A stretch of 64,000 bases of DNA from Unio delphinus (Eukaryota > Mollusca > Bivalvia > Unionida > Unionidae). The first letter of the stretch is position 1, and the number at the start of each line of letters is the position of its first letter. Both the position numbers and the translations under genes were made by a program. The notes under the pieces are model-generated. The model did no database searches and was not told where the DNA came from. It worked only from the letters and a program-made list of their open reading frames with translations. The stretch is taken from the NCBI GenBank assembly GCA_029339505.1, contig JAQISU010000096.1:7080001-7144000 (forward strand), given 5' to 3'. Below, piece by piece: positions 24,431 through 35,283 of this stretch.

Positions 24431-25068
24431 CAGCACCACCATTGTCATCATTTGGGCCATAGATGTCAGGATATAACGTACTATACACAGCAGTCCTACT
24501 GATCTGGTTACACTGGCAAGATTATCCTTCAGTTTCCACTCAACTGTATAAATATACAGAAAGAGCAGCCTAGTCTGTAATCAGTTCTGTATGTTTTTAC
24601 CATTCCTTTTTTTGATGTTCTGCTTATAAAAAAAAACATACTTTGCTCAACAGCAGTTTGAAATGGGTCAGTTTTTGCCAGGCTGTTCTTAGTAAAAGCT
24701 GAACATATCAATAACATTGCCATCTATGTACATTTCCATTCACATGTATAGCCACACTCCAGATATAGCTTCTTGATTAGTTTGTCACAGAGAAATGTTA
24801 CTTGGTATGTGTTGGACATGTAAGCCACAGCCAGCTCCTTGTCAAGAGAAATGGGACAGAAATTTTGTTTGCCTATTGTTGTTTCATGCATATTTAAATA
24901 GTTGCATTGTTGTGTCTTGTTTGAATTGTGAGTTTGCCACAATTTTGTCCTGTATACCCTAGTCTGGAATTTTCATCAGGTAAAAGTAAATGTACCTACC
25001 TATTCTTCTTTACTGCATATCTGTCCCCATCTTTGTTGTCTCTAGCAATGGTTACTGTCGCTAAAGAT

Positions 25069-25074
25069 AATAAA
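25069..25074 (+). terminator. Candidate polyadenylation signal of the chitin-binding gene
   Basis: A canonical AATAAA hexamer (AAAGATAATAAAAACTTG) lies about 640 bp after the proposed stop. No GT-rich downstream element is obvious. Chance occurrence is possible in AT-rich DNA. Confidence 0.35.
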
Positions 25075-25246
25075 AACTTGAATATACCAATTCATATCCA
25101 TTTTTAAACATTATTGTGACTTAATATTTTCTTGTTTTTCTATCACTATTTATGCATTAAGTTCCATCTAGTATTTTTTCTGTGCCCCTTAGAAATCTTG
25201 TCCACCAGATTTGAAGGACACTGAGACATTATTGATTCGAGGTGCA

Positions 25247-25569
25247 GAACTGTATCAAGGCTCAGTCTATCAAGGGACATTACAAGGGTTAAGAACTGTA
25301 TCAAGGCTCAGTCTATCACGGGACATTACAAGGGTTAAAAACTGTATCAAGGCTCAGTCTTATCACGGGACATTACAAGGGTTAAGAACTGTATCAAGGC
25401 TCTGTCTATCACGGGACATTACAAGGGTTAAGAACTGTATCAAGGCTCAGTCTATCACGGGACATTACAAGGGTTAAAAACTGTATCAAGGCTCAGTCTA
25501 TCACGGGACATTACAAAGGTTAAAAACTGTATCAAGGCTCAGTCTATCAAGGGACATTACAAGGGTTAA
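25247..25569. repeat. 46-bp minisatellite, about seven copies
   Basis: A unit of 46 bp (GAACTGTATCAAGGCTCAGT, CTATCACGGGACATTACAAG, GGTTAA) is repeated seven times. A single inserted T in the third unit and a C/A alternation (CACGGG or CAAGGG) mark variants. It lies just 3' of the proposed poly(A) site of the chitin-binding gene. The open frames through it are shadows. Confidence 0.95.
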
Positions 25570-28500
25570 GTAAATCATGCCAGTTTTGAATGTTTCTCTT
25601 ACTTGACTGTCATAGTACAAACCTTTTATACACACATGCCACATAGCTAACCTCAACCTCTGTTGAGGTTGAATACATAGGATCATGTCCATCTTGTACA
25701 GTCTTGTGTACTGCATTTTTTGGACTTAAGAGTATGGTCCTCAAATAAGTGTACTTATGCAATATTTATAAGAGATTTTGCCTTTGATGTCTTGCAGCTG
25801 AATGTTGTTTATGACAGAATTGTGCGAATACAACTAGTACCCTGTAACTGGATTGCTGAGAAGCTTGGTAATTATGGTCATCATCAGAAAATGCACTTAT
25901 CAACAATTCACTGTGATCCTGTAATTATTTTTGCCCATTTTGATTTGCAGCTTGATGTATTGTATACCAGTCTATTTTAGGAGTACTCTGACTCTTTGGA
26001 TTACCAAGAAACTTGGAAGGATGCACATATCAAGAAAATTATGGCCCTTGAAGTTTTATTAGCTATTCTCCTTTTTGTATTGCAGCTGTATGATGGAATC
26101 CTATGTATTTAATTAGCCAATCATATATATTTACTTAACATTGTGTAAACACTTGGAGGTATTTTCATGTAACCTGCTATGATTTTGTATCATCACTTTA
26201 CATCACGTTCTGTAGCAAAATCAGTCATTGGTATTTTTATTAATAATTATCCATCCATACATCAATCAATCTTGTCCAGGTAATATTATCTCAAGAAGCA
26301 TTAGAGATATTTTTATGAAACGTTGGATGCAGTTTAATATTGGACTTTGTGTCCTGTGTAAGCTAATTAGTACTTTTAGAGTCATCAACCCATTATTTCA
26401 AAATTATATTCACACTTTGTATTTTGTGGTAGGAAGGGGGTATTCTGTAGCCACATGCTTACAGACATCTCTCAGTTGTTTAGGTGGTATTTTTTTTTCC
26501 TGTTTAAAGTATTTTCAAATACAACTATATTATGCTCATTTTGCATCAGAAAATACCCAGTTGTGCTAGTACAGCAGTTGTTAATCCATTACATGTGCTA
26601 ACTATTCATTGTTATACAACTTTACTTGTTCATCATTATTAATTAACCATTACAAGTGGTATCTAGTTCTGGTTATTTCTGATTATTTCATGAATGTACT
26701 TTAATTCTAACTTTTGTTGCACAAAAATTGTTTTTACAATATACATTTTTATTCTGTAATTGTAAAGTAACTTTTGAAAACATGCAGCAAAATATATTTT
26801 TCAAAAACACTCCTTTTTTGTCAGTCATTTTTTTACACCCATCACAAATATTTCATCTTTTATTGTCCTGTCTTATAAGACAGATGGCTTAGTCACCCAC
26901 TTCGCCTGGTAGCGTGACCCCTGGTTACCACTTCGCCTGGTAGCGTGACCCCTGGTTACCACTCTAATGGCCATATGTTTAGATTTGGATCAGATTTGCA
27001 GTACAAGCTTGTACAATCAAAGAGTTTAATGAGTAAGTCATGGGTATAAATGCACTGATCAACACCTATTGTTTCTGCTGTATTAAGTTATGTACAGATA
27101 ATACATGTAGATTTGCTCACAAATAGTCCCATTTAAATAAATAGTCCCATTTAAAAACTGCATAGACAGATTTGACATCTCTAACTAGGCTTATAAATAA
27201 GTATATTTAATGTAAACTTTTCACAAAATTGTACATGATATACCATTTTTAATTGGGATACAAATTTTGTACAACTTGTTAAAAGGGGATAATGATATTT
27301 TTGGATCTTTTGAAGGTGTCAACTCTCAGGCTGTTATTTGGGACTATTTATATTGCACCTTGTGAGCACAAAAACCAACCTATCTTGAACATGACCATGC
27401 TCAGTAAGGCCTATTTTGATCTAGTGACTTATGTTTGTTTAATTTTTTTTATTTTCTTCATTTAATAACTTAGACCACAAGCTTAGCACTCCACCTGCAA
27501 GACTGTACCAATTACCCAGACTGCATCAGTTACATAGATCTATGCTGTAGCAAGCTCAGCATCATTTTGACTGCACATTCTTGTTTTCAATATCATTTCT
27601 CCTATATAACAATAAAATTTGGCTGGTCTAAAGGTCTCTGGGAAAGCCCAGGTTGACCTATGAATTGCACAATTAAAGGTCAGAGGTCTGATGGTGTCAT
27701 TGGGCATGCAGGTCAGTAAATAAACTCCAAAACCTTACTTCCTTATAATTAGTAATCATAACCTACTGGTATTTTGGTAATTTATATATACCTACCAGCC
27801 AGGTTTGTTTGTTTATTTTATGATTAGCATTGCTTCCTTTTTTAGCAATTGATCTAGTCTAAACAACCTAATTTGGGTTATTTATTGCTGAAAGTTTTTT
27901 TTTATATTAGCATACACTTTATCCAGGTTTTAACTTGCATATCCTGTTTGTGCATAAGTTAAACAACAATAAATTCCTTTCAGATCTTTAGAATGAGAAA
28001 AATCAAATTTGTCAAAGGTGAGTTGTGATCACAGAAAATCTCCCTGGAACATGCACCCCCACTTGTATGTCTTGCACACAATGAGCAAAGGCTGATGGTT
28101 TGTTATTTTGTAGCCTTTGGTTGGACAAGATCTGAGATCTACACAAGAGTAGACACACGTAAGGCAATGAAAAATGTGTCATTATCTTGGGGGGGGGGGG
28201 TTTCATTTGGTCTCAGAAAAGGATTTTTTTTTTAAGTCTCTGCAGATATGCATGGGGTTAGTGGGCCCCCTCTTTAAGCAATTTTATTTATAGTAGGCAA
28301 GCTGTGCCCTCCCAGTATTAATGAAGAGTACCCTGTCCATTTTCTAAGACATTGCAAGTTGTTCCCTTTGAGGTAGGAACAACACCCTCTTTTCTATGAG
28401 GACCCTGAATGATTCACTCACTCTCCGTGGGGAGGAACAGCACTGACTAGAGTCCAGAAAGGTTGAGAGCAAGTCACACCCTGCATGAGAGTAGCACCTT

Positions 28501-29640
28501 CTACTGGACCACATCTCTATGGTTTAATGTGAATTGTGCCTCCACCCTGTAAGTGAAGAGCAGCACCCTTTCAGTCCCACAGGCCTGTTGTTGGCTACTG
28601 GATTAAGCTTTCTGCTCCAGGCAAAGCTCTGATCTATCAAATCAGTGGAAAGGTCTTTCTACAGATCAGGCAAGCTTAAATCTTTGGAGCCCGCACACTA
28701 TGGAAAATCTAGCACTCGAGGCAGATATTTTATTCTGAGGTGGACTTAGGGATTCATCTAATAGATTCCCAATTAGGTAAAGAGATCAGAGTGGCATCTC
28801 CCATCCCTATTATCCCCCTCAATCACTGATATGGGATGTTCCAACACAGGGAAAGGACTGATCCTTTCACAACATGCAGTCATTTGATTGCTGGACCTTG
28901 GCCATATGGTAATGATGTCATAGCCATGGACCTACATATTATTACAAGGTTTGGTCAAAATGGGAAGTGGGATATACCTTCTTTCCTGCAAAGCTCTAGA
29001 CAGGTGGAGTCACTCTTTATCATCTCGCGAGTCCAGTTAATTCCACAGGAGGAATTACTGATTCAATATTCTTACCAAAATATTCTTACCCAAAGTCGCA
29101 TCTGGAACATCATTGGGTCTCATGGATTTGTTAGCCAGGTTAGATAGAGCTGGCTAAAGATGTGCACACTGACGAGGACAGAAAGAACTATGAAACAGAA
29201 CCGGTCAATTTGACACCCCATCCCTTTGGATACCCTGCCCCCACTCACCTATTGGTAAACAAAGCAGAGGAGGAGAAGAGCTGGTCCTTGGATAAACTGG
29301 TAGATGAGGTTTATCGCCTTTTCCATTGTGACCTATGTCCCAAACCTTCAGATCTTAGTTACTTTAAAATTCCATAGTTTGGTATAACATCCTAGAGCAA
29401 ATTAAGACTGGATCTCTTATTAATCATCATCAGCGAGTTCTCTCAAAAATTTCACAATATCCAAGACTGATACATTGTAACGGCAGTATGCCTCCCCACC
29501 ACCATCATAATTACTAAATTGTGAACCTTTGTAGCTCCTTCTAGCTCTGTTGGCTCTCTACTATTTCATGTTTTGCAGTGGGTTAGATTCTTAATGAAAA
29601 AGAATTTTCCAAAAGGGAACAGCAAAAAGTCCCAGTGAGG
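25570..29640. other. Intergenic stretch, few recognisable features
   Basis: Mostly AT-rich unique-looking sequence. A 33-bp duplication (CACTTCGCCTGGTAGCGTGA...) lies at about 26899-26964 and a G10 run at 28190-28200. The part from about 28300 to 29640 is less AT-rich and has moderate frames (28836-29147, 29162-29377) that I do not recognise. It may be the upstream part of the DIRS-like remnant that begins clearly near 29690. Confidence 0.4.
26899..26964. repeat. 33-bp direct duplication
   Basis: CACTTCGCCTGGTAGCGTGA + CCCCTGGTTAC occurs twice back to back. Confidence 0.9.
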
Positions 29641-29689
29641 AAAGTCTCATACCCTTTCCTTATTCTAAGGACAAAAGTGGACATGTATA

Positions 29690-29856
29690 CAGACTCTTCT
29701 GCAGAGCATACGTCTTCCTTCTCAGAGACTTGGTATGATGGTCTATGGCTGTCATTTCTATCATAAAAGATGGATACAGACTTCAATTCCAGATCTCCCA
29801 CCTCTCTTAAAGTTCCTTTTCATTCCATCAGTTAAGCCTGGTGCACTTGAAGGAAG
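29690..29856 (+). mobile_element. DIRS-like pol remnant, left part
   Basis: Plus-strand frames give IIKDGYRLQF, a phrase typical of the segment just before the reverse transcriptase of DIRS-type elements, and then HLKE just before the LTR insertion. Joined across the insertion to position 35284, the reading continues as EEMYYLLRGATES and then SGHFIHDYPGPK. This compares with the DIRS pattern of a 'KEE..LL.KGA.E' block followed by 'GFYS..F.VPK'. It is weakly conserved and has stops. Confidence 0.55.
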
Positions 29857-30325
29857 TGTTACGTGCTTAGACTCGAATAAGCAGCAACACAAAGTGAAAA
29901 CTAACAAGCTTGTATAACTTGAACAATGAATTTATTAAGTACAATTATTTTCATAAAGTAAATAAACTTAAGTTTTTAGAGAATCAAATCCAACATTAAT
30001 CCAATAAAGAATTCACAAAATAATCCACTAATGGAATTGCAAGAGTCTTGATAAATAAATGTTCTAATAGTTCCAGGTTCGAATCTTGACGATGTAATCC
30101 AAAATGGCTGACAATGTCACGTGGTGCAGTTCTTGTTTTATTATCATCCAAATGAAATTGAGCACATCTTTTCTCCTCCAAATAAATAAATCCTCTTGCT
30201 TCAATGAATTTACACAATGTCCAGTACAAGCCAATTAAAATTATAACTCGAACAGAAAAACACAACTATTAACTTTAAAAGCCCAGATTCTACAAATGTT
30301 GGCTTCCAAAACACAGCTGTATATA

Positions 30326-30388
<63 letters not shown>

Positions 30389-30509
30389 ATACATACTTAT
30401 ACATATATATACATATATATACATATATATACATATATAATATATATATATATATATACATATATATACATATATATATACATATATATATATACATATA
30501 TATATATAC

Positions 30510-30540
<31 letters not shown>

Positions 30541-30579
30541 CACACATATATACATATACATACATATATATATATATAT
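29857..30579 (-). repeat. 3' LTR (left copy), truncated within an AT microsatellite
   Basis: Matches the complete LTR from TGTTACGTGCTTAG through ACATGGTTCCAGG-type body sequence up to ACACAGCTGTATATATG. It then becomes a long TA/CA/TACA microsatellite (about 30335-30579). The U3 portion present in the other LTR at 34933-35279 is missing. Reverse transcriptase sequence follows immediately at 30580, so a deletion joined the two. Confidence 0.85.
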
Positions 30580-30873
30580 GGGAATGAATTTTTTTTATCA
30601 CTCTTTTCACCTTCCTATAATCAGTGCACATACGAAAAGTTGTATCAGGTTTTGGAACAAGTATGCATGGTGAACTCAATCACTTTTACTGGGCCCAATT
30701 AAATCATTCTCCAGCAAATATTGAATTTCCTTTTTCAAATATTCCTGTTTGAGTGGACTCATCCTGCATGGATGCTGTTTAACAAATTTGGAATCTCCAA
30801 CTTCAGCGTCATGAAAAATTTTGTTTGTCCTTGTTAGAATATCTGGACATAAGTGCTCATATAATAATAACAA
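30580..30873 (-). pseudogene. Reverse transcriptase N-terminal part of the LTR element
   Basis: Minus-strand frames read [50 protein letters not shown], then after a frameshift [23 protein letters not shown]. These are the gypsy RT entry blocks up to motif 2. The catalytic YVDD region and RNase H are absent because the sequence stops at the AT microsatellite of the 3' LTR. As in Gmr1-like elements, this lies downstream of integrase and its GPY/F module. Confidence 0.9.
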
Positions 30874-31110
30874 CTTTCAGTTCATTTCTTGCTTGCACTT
30901 GCAAATGTGAAAGTTTCTGGTCTAGATTTTTTATAATTTCTGAATTCCAACAATTTGTCGCTCCAATGGCAGTAGAATCCGATGATATTTCTTCACTATG
31001 TGGGACAGGTACCACTAAATTAGTTACATATTTTACATGGCTATCTCTTTCATTATACTGGTACTCCTATAATTAATTTAAATCCCAGGAGCACTAATAC
31101 TATAATTTAA

Positions 31111-31903
31111 CTAATTCATTTTCTTCTTAACTTTGTAAGGGCCATAATATCTAATCTGAAGAAAAGTAAGAAGAATGAACAAGAGTAACAAAACTCCATT
31201 ATCAGACTCAAAAGTTCTCTCCCTTGTAGTTATTTCAAACCATAGTTTCAATTTTAAATTGAATTGTTGAATTGGGCATTCATTCATAACTTGCTGGAAA
31301 ATTCCAGACATGAAATTTGAACCTTGATAAAACTCAACAGATTTGGGAAGGCCATTCTGAGTAAAAAAAAAAACTTTATCAAAGCTTTTACTGTAGTTTT
31401 AATTTTATATTCCTCAACGGAATAGCCTCTGGAAACCTAGCTGACGCACACATTATAGTCAACAGGTATTGATTACTTGACTTGGTCTTAGGTAAGGGAT
31501 CTACACAATCTGCTATAATTCTACCAAATGATTCATCAAAGGCAGGAATAGGTTGCAGATGAGCCTTGGGTATCTTCTGATTGGTTTTTCCTACCATTTG
31601 ACAAGTATGACAAGATCTACAGTATTTGGCAACATCACTTTTGATTTTTGGCCAATAGAAGTGAGTCAAGATCTTTTGATACGTTTTATTAATCCCTAAA
31701 TGACCAGCCAAAGGAGTTTCATGGGCCAGATTAAGTATTTCTTGTCTGTAAGGTTTTGGAACTACTATTTGATAGTTCACTGACCACTCATCACCAGTAG
31801 GTACCTCGGGAGGTCTCCATTTTCTCGTAAGAATTCCATTTTTAATGAAATAGCAGACAGGAACTTCAGTGACTTCAGTCTCATTTATGACCCATTGAAA
31901 CAA
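31111..31903 (-). pseudogene. Integrase of the LTR element (zinc finger, partial core, GPY/F)
   Basis: The minus-strand frame 31903-31388 contains the H2C2 zinc-binding domain (LAHETPLAGHLGINKTYQ, then HFYWPKIKSD and CRSCHTCQ) and the start of the core with its first acidic residue (GRIIADCVDPLPK). The next frame (from about 31350) reads YQGSNFMSGIFQQVMNE where families have DQGSNF, so the second catalytic Asp appears changed to Tyr. Much of the remaining core is deleted. The last part, RYYGPYKVKKKMN, is the GPY/F module that normally ends gypsy integrases. This copy could not work. Confidence 0.88.
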
Positions 31904-31961
31904 ACAGGAGATCTCGGGATCTTTTTCCTGTTCTACGACAAGTAACTGTCGTTTATCACCC

Positions 31962-32235
31962 TGATTAAGAGAATGAGTTGTTAAAAGAGGATCACTATGA
32001 TCAATACCTTCTGATTGATCTAAACCAAGTGTAAAAGTGACCTCATCAAAAACCTGACCTGGACAAGCGTCAGTTCAAGGAATGCTGTCTTCTTTAACAT
32101 CATTCTGAAGATCATCACTCTGATTAGAATAAAGAGAATGAGTTATTAAAAGAGGATCACTAGGATCAATACTTTCTGATTGATCTAAACAAAGAGTAAA
32201 AGTGACCTCATCAAAAGCCTGACCTATACATATGT
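31962..32235. repeat. Internal duplication in the LTR element, about 165-bp spacing
   Basis: GAGAATGAGTTGTTAAAAGA...GGATCACTATGATCAATAC...CCTCATCAAAAACCTGACCT (from about 31967) recurs with few changes from about 32132 (GAGAATGAGTTATTAAAAGA...). The duplicated segment lies between protease and integrase and has broken the frame. Confidence 0.85.
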
Positions 32236-32892
32236 CAGCCAAGGGAGTACTCCCCTTTTCAACTTCATTCTCAAGAGCTTTCTTTGCCATAGCTCTAGTA
32301 ACTGTACAACCTTGAAATGTATCAGGGATTTCTTTTTCAATTGGATCAACTTTCTGATCCAAATTAGGCTTGTCAGTTACTAGTGGATTAACCACAACCT
32401 TGTCCCAACTAAGTCGTTGCCTAGCAATAAATCTATGCCCTCAACAGGTAAAACCGAGACTGTTCCGATTGTCACAGGTCCTGATACTAAGTCTGATGAC
32501 AAATTTACACAATGGAGAGGAACATTAACAAAGCTGCAGTCTACTCCCTGAATAAGAACACTTTCATTAGAAGAAGACTTCTCAGAAAAAGGCAAAGTAC
32601 CTGACAATAAATGACTCTGAGAAGCTCCAGTGTCCCTTAAAATTTTAATAGGGGTGGGATTGGCTGAATCACCCCAAAGTGATATAGAACCCTTCGATAT
32701 GAATGGTTCATAATTCTCCATATCAAAATCAGACTGGGATTTATTAGACCCAACAATTGTATTGCTTTCAATACATGACTGTGATCTTGACCTCTTGTAA
32801 ATAAGAGCATTTGGAACAGGTCTGTCTTGATTCTGATGCCTATTTTTTAATTTGTAGCAATCAGAAATAACGTGTCCTGTTTTTTCTTGCAA
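32075..32892 (-). pseudogene. Aspartic protease region of the LTR element
   Basis: The minus-strand frame 32892-32380 starts with the second half of a zinc knuckle (KTGHVISDCYKLKN). It then has the retropepsin active site ILRDTGASQSHLL followed by VDLLLGND-like GIDLLLGNDLVG, the flap and second-half motif of gypsy proteases. The overlapping frame 32395-32075 continues into an acidic spacer with a TRAMAKKAL-type motif common before integrase in this group. Frame changes separate it from both gag and integrase. Confidence 0.88.
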
Positions 32893-33638
32893 AAGTTACA
32901 CGTCGGAAGAGACAAGGATCTAGAATCAAACTTCTCTGAAGTCTGATTTTTGAAAGTTGTGTTAGTTTGAGTTTTAGAAGGGCTTGAATTAGGCGGAAAT
33001 ACTTTCCTGCCAGAAGATTGTTGAGTAGAAGTCTTGTTAACAAAAGGAACTTTATGTGTCAAAGAATATTCGTCAGCAGCTCGAGCAGCATTTTCCAAGG
33101 TTTCAATCTTATGCTCATCAAGATAAGTTTTAACATCACCATGGACACAGTTTTTGAACTCTTCAATTAATATAATTTGCTTGAGATTTTGATAATCTTG
33201 CTCGACTTTCTTGGCTAAGCACCATCTATCAAACAACTGCTCTTTTTCTCTAGCAAATTCGACATGAGTTTGTCCAGGTTCTTTTCTGTAATTTCTAAAT
33301 TTTTGTCAATAAGCTTCAGGGACTAACTCGTAACCTCTTAAAATGCATTCTTTAACCACATCATAATCACTACTTTGCTGAACAGACAGTGAAGTGTAAA
33401 TCTCACTAGCCTTACCAGTAAGTACACATTGTAGTAACCGAGTCCAATTCTCTCTTAGCGACTTTAAATTTTCTGCAACTTTTTTCAAAAAGAATGAAAT
33501 ATTTGTCTACTTCCTTTTCTTTGAAAGGGGGCACTAATCTAATATTCTTTGCTAAATCAAAATTTTGATTTAAAGTATGATGATGATTCTCACTTGCCAG
33601 CTCTAATTCTTCCATTTTACACTGATATTCTCTTTCTT

Positions 33639-33682
<44 letters not shown>

Positions 33683-33836
33683 CAATTTGTTTTTCTTGTA
33701 ACTGAATGCACATCTGCTCTTTTTGTAATTCAAATTGCCTTTCTTTCTCCTCTTTATCATATTGTAATTGTCTTTCTTTCTCCCTTTCTGGTCTCTCTCT
33801 TTCTTCTTTTTCATATTGTAATTGTCTCTCTTTCTC

Positions 33837-33868
<32 letters not shown>

Positions 33869-34259
33869 CCACATCTGCTCTTTTTGTAATTTGCTTTTCT
33901 TTCTCCCTTTCCTGTCTCTCTTTCTTCTCTTTTTCAGATTGTAATTGTCTTTCTTTCTCCCTTTCTTGAAAATCCAGCTTCTTTAACTCTAATTCCATCT
34001 TGAATTTTAATTCTAATTCCTTTAGTTTAATGTCAGAGTCTGATGTAGACTTACTGACCGAAATCAAAGCACTTTGTTCCAACATAGCCTTTTCCACCAA
34101 ATTCTGGACCAAAATCTTTTTGATATCTTGTTTCGTCAAAGAAGCTTTGACTTCAGAAAGATCGTATTTTCTGGCAAGTTGAACCAACTCATCTTTTTTG
34201 AAAAGATCTAATTGCTCCTGGGTAGGATTAGAAAGAAATATTTCTACTTTAGATGTCAT
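32847..34259 (-). pseudogene. gag of the LTR element, frameshifted
   Basis: The start is taken at the ATG at 34257-34259 (MTSKVEIFLSNPTQEQLDLF), about 100 bp after the primer site. The N-terminal part is a Glu/Lys/Arg-rich coiled coil whose codons merge into a CT/GA microsatellite (33617-33862). Next come the conserved capsid-like blocks IRLVPPFKEKEVDKYF, WTRLLQCVLTGKASEIY, SVQQSSDYDVVKECILRGYE and LVPEAY. The segment FDRWCLAKKVEQDYQNLKQI and a CCHC knuckle (CNFC...GHVISDC) split by a frameshift follow. At least four frame changes are needed, so it is a dead copy. The capsid blocks resemble those of fish elements with integrase before RT. Confidence 0.88.
33640..33862. repeat. CT/GA microsatellite and derived tract within gag
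   Basis: Two (CT)n runs (33640-33679 and about 33838-33863) bracket a CTTTCTTTCTCC-rich, imperfect duplicated region. On the minus strand it encodes alternating Arg and Glu, extending the coiled-coil part of gag. Confidence 0.9.
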
Positions 34260-34362
34260 TTTAATACAAGCGTGTCAGTCTCACTAATGATTTAAAATTT
34301 TCAAAAACTAGAGGAAATTCAAATTTAAATTCCAATTTATTCAAATCTCAATCTCAATCTCT

Positions 34363-34380
34363 ATCCCGGACGAGCCCCCA
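34363..34380 (-). promoter_or_regulatory. Primer binding site, tRNA-Pro type
   Basis: On the minus strand, seven bases after the LTR end CGTAACA, the 18-mer TGGGGGCTCGTCCGGGAT occurs. This is complementary to the 3' end of tRNA-Pro(UGG) and is the same 18-mer used by gammaretroviruses such as MLV. It would prime minus-strand DNA synthesis. Position, length and sequence all agree, so confidence is high. Confidence 0.93.
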
Positions 34381-34387
34381 ATTTCTA

Positions 34388-34850
34388 TGTTACGTGCTTA
34401 GGCTCGAATAAGCAGCAACACAGAAAGAGTAAAAACTAACAAGCTTGTATAACTTGAACAATGAATTTATTAAGTATAATTATTTTCATGAAGTAAATAA
34501 ACTTACAGTTTTAGAGAATCAAATCCAACATTAATCCAATAAATAATTCACAAAATAATCCACTAATGGAATTGCAAGAGTCCTGATAAATAAATGTTCT
34601 AATAGTTCCAGGTTCGAATTTTGATGTAATTCAAAATGGCTGACATTGTCACGTGATGCAGTTCTTGATTTATTATCATCCAAATGAAATTATGAGCACA
34701 TGTTTTCTCCTCCAAACAAATAAATCCTCTTGCTTCAATGAATTGACACAATGTCCAGTACAAGGTAATTAAAATTATAACTCTAACAGAAAAACACAAC
34801 TATTAACTTTAAAAGCCCAGATTCTACTAATGTTAGCTTCTAAAACACAG

Positions 34851-34934
<84 letters not shown>

Positions 34935-35279
34935 CCCTCGTAAACAAAATGGAATCATGTGATTTTGGAAGGTCATAGAGAGAAGCTACCTTCACAAAGT
35001 CACGTACTAAAAGAATTGATCCAGAAGAAAAACCATCCCCAATAACTAAAAATATAAAGATGTCCTTGAAATTAACCAATTGTTTTAAAGGCCTGTTTAT
35101 CAATCTGAAGCAAGGTCAGATAATGAGGTAATGAGTTCAACATCTGGTTTCCACCCGTAAAGTACATAGGTCATAGAGACTTTCTAGAATAATCTCCCAA
35201 TTAATGAATTAAAAACCCAATATGACAAATTTGGATCTGACAAGAAAAAATAAATAAATTAAATCAAATAGACGTAACA
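34388..35279 (-). repeat. 5' LTR (right copy), complete
   Basis: 892 bp from TGTTACG to CGTAACA, a perfect 7-bp terminal inverted repeat of the TG...CA type. It includes a pure (TA)n run at about 34850-34931 that must inflate its length. GAAG directly follows as target duplication. The promoter and poly(A) signals are not resolved, although AATAAA-type words are frequent. Confidence 0.9.
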
Positions 35280-35283
35280 GAAG

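Larger units (their letters stand above)
29857..35279 (-). mobile_element. Ty3/gypsy-type LTR retrotransposon, Gmr1-like domain order, defective
   Basis: Two related LTRs (29857-30579 truncated, 34388-35279 complete) begin TGTTACG, and the complete one ends CGTAACA. The 4-bp target duplication GAAG lies at 29853-29856 and 35280-35283. Reading the minus strand, the order is 5' LTR, tRNA-Pro-type primer site, gag, CCHC, aspartic protease, integrase zinc finger and core, GPY/F module, reverse transcriptase start, 3' LTR. Integrase precedes reverse transcriptase, unlike ordinary gypsy elements but like the Gmr1-like group known from deuterostomes. By eye the LTRs differ at about 5 % of aligned positions, so the insertion is fairly recent. 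Frameshifts, an integrase deletion and loss of most of RT, RNase H and the polypurine tract make it inactive. Confidence 0.88.

Noticed and set aside
28836..29377. Two moderate plus-strand frames (103 and 71 residues)
   Set aside because: No recognisable domain, no splice structure and no link to either gene. They may be part of the neighbouring DIRS-like remnant, but I could not show it.
30210..30702. Several overlapping frames rich in Tyr, Ile and His
   Set aside because: They are readings of the (TA)n/(CA)n microsatellite in the truncated LTR. Only the RT part at the right edge is meaningful.
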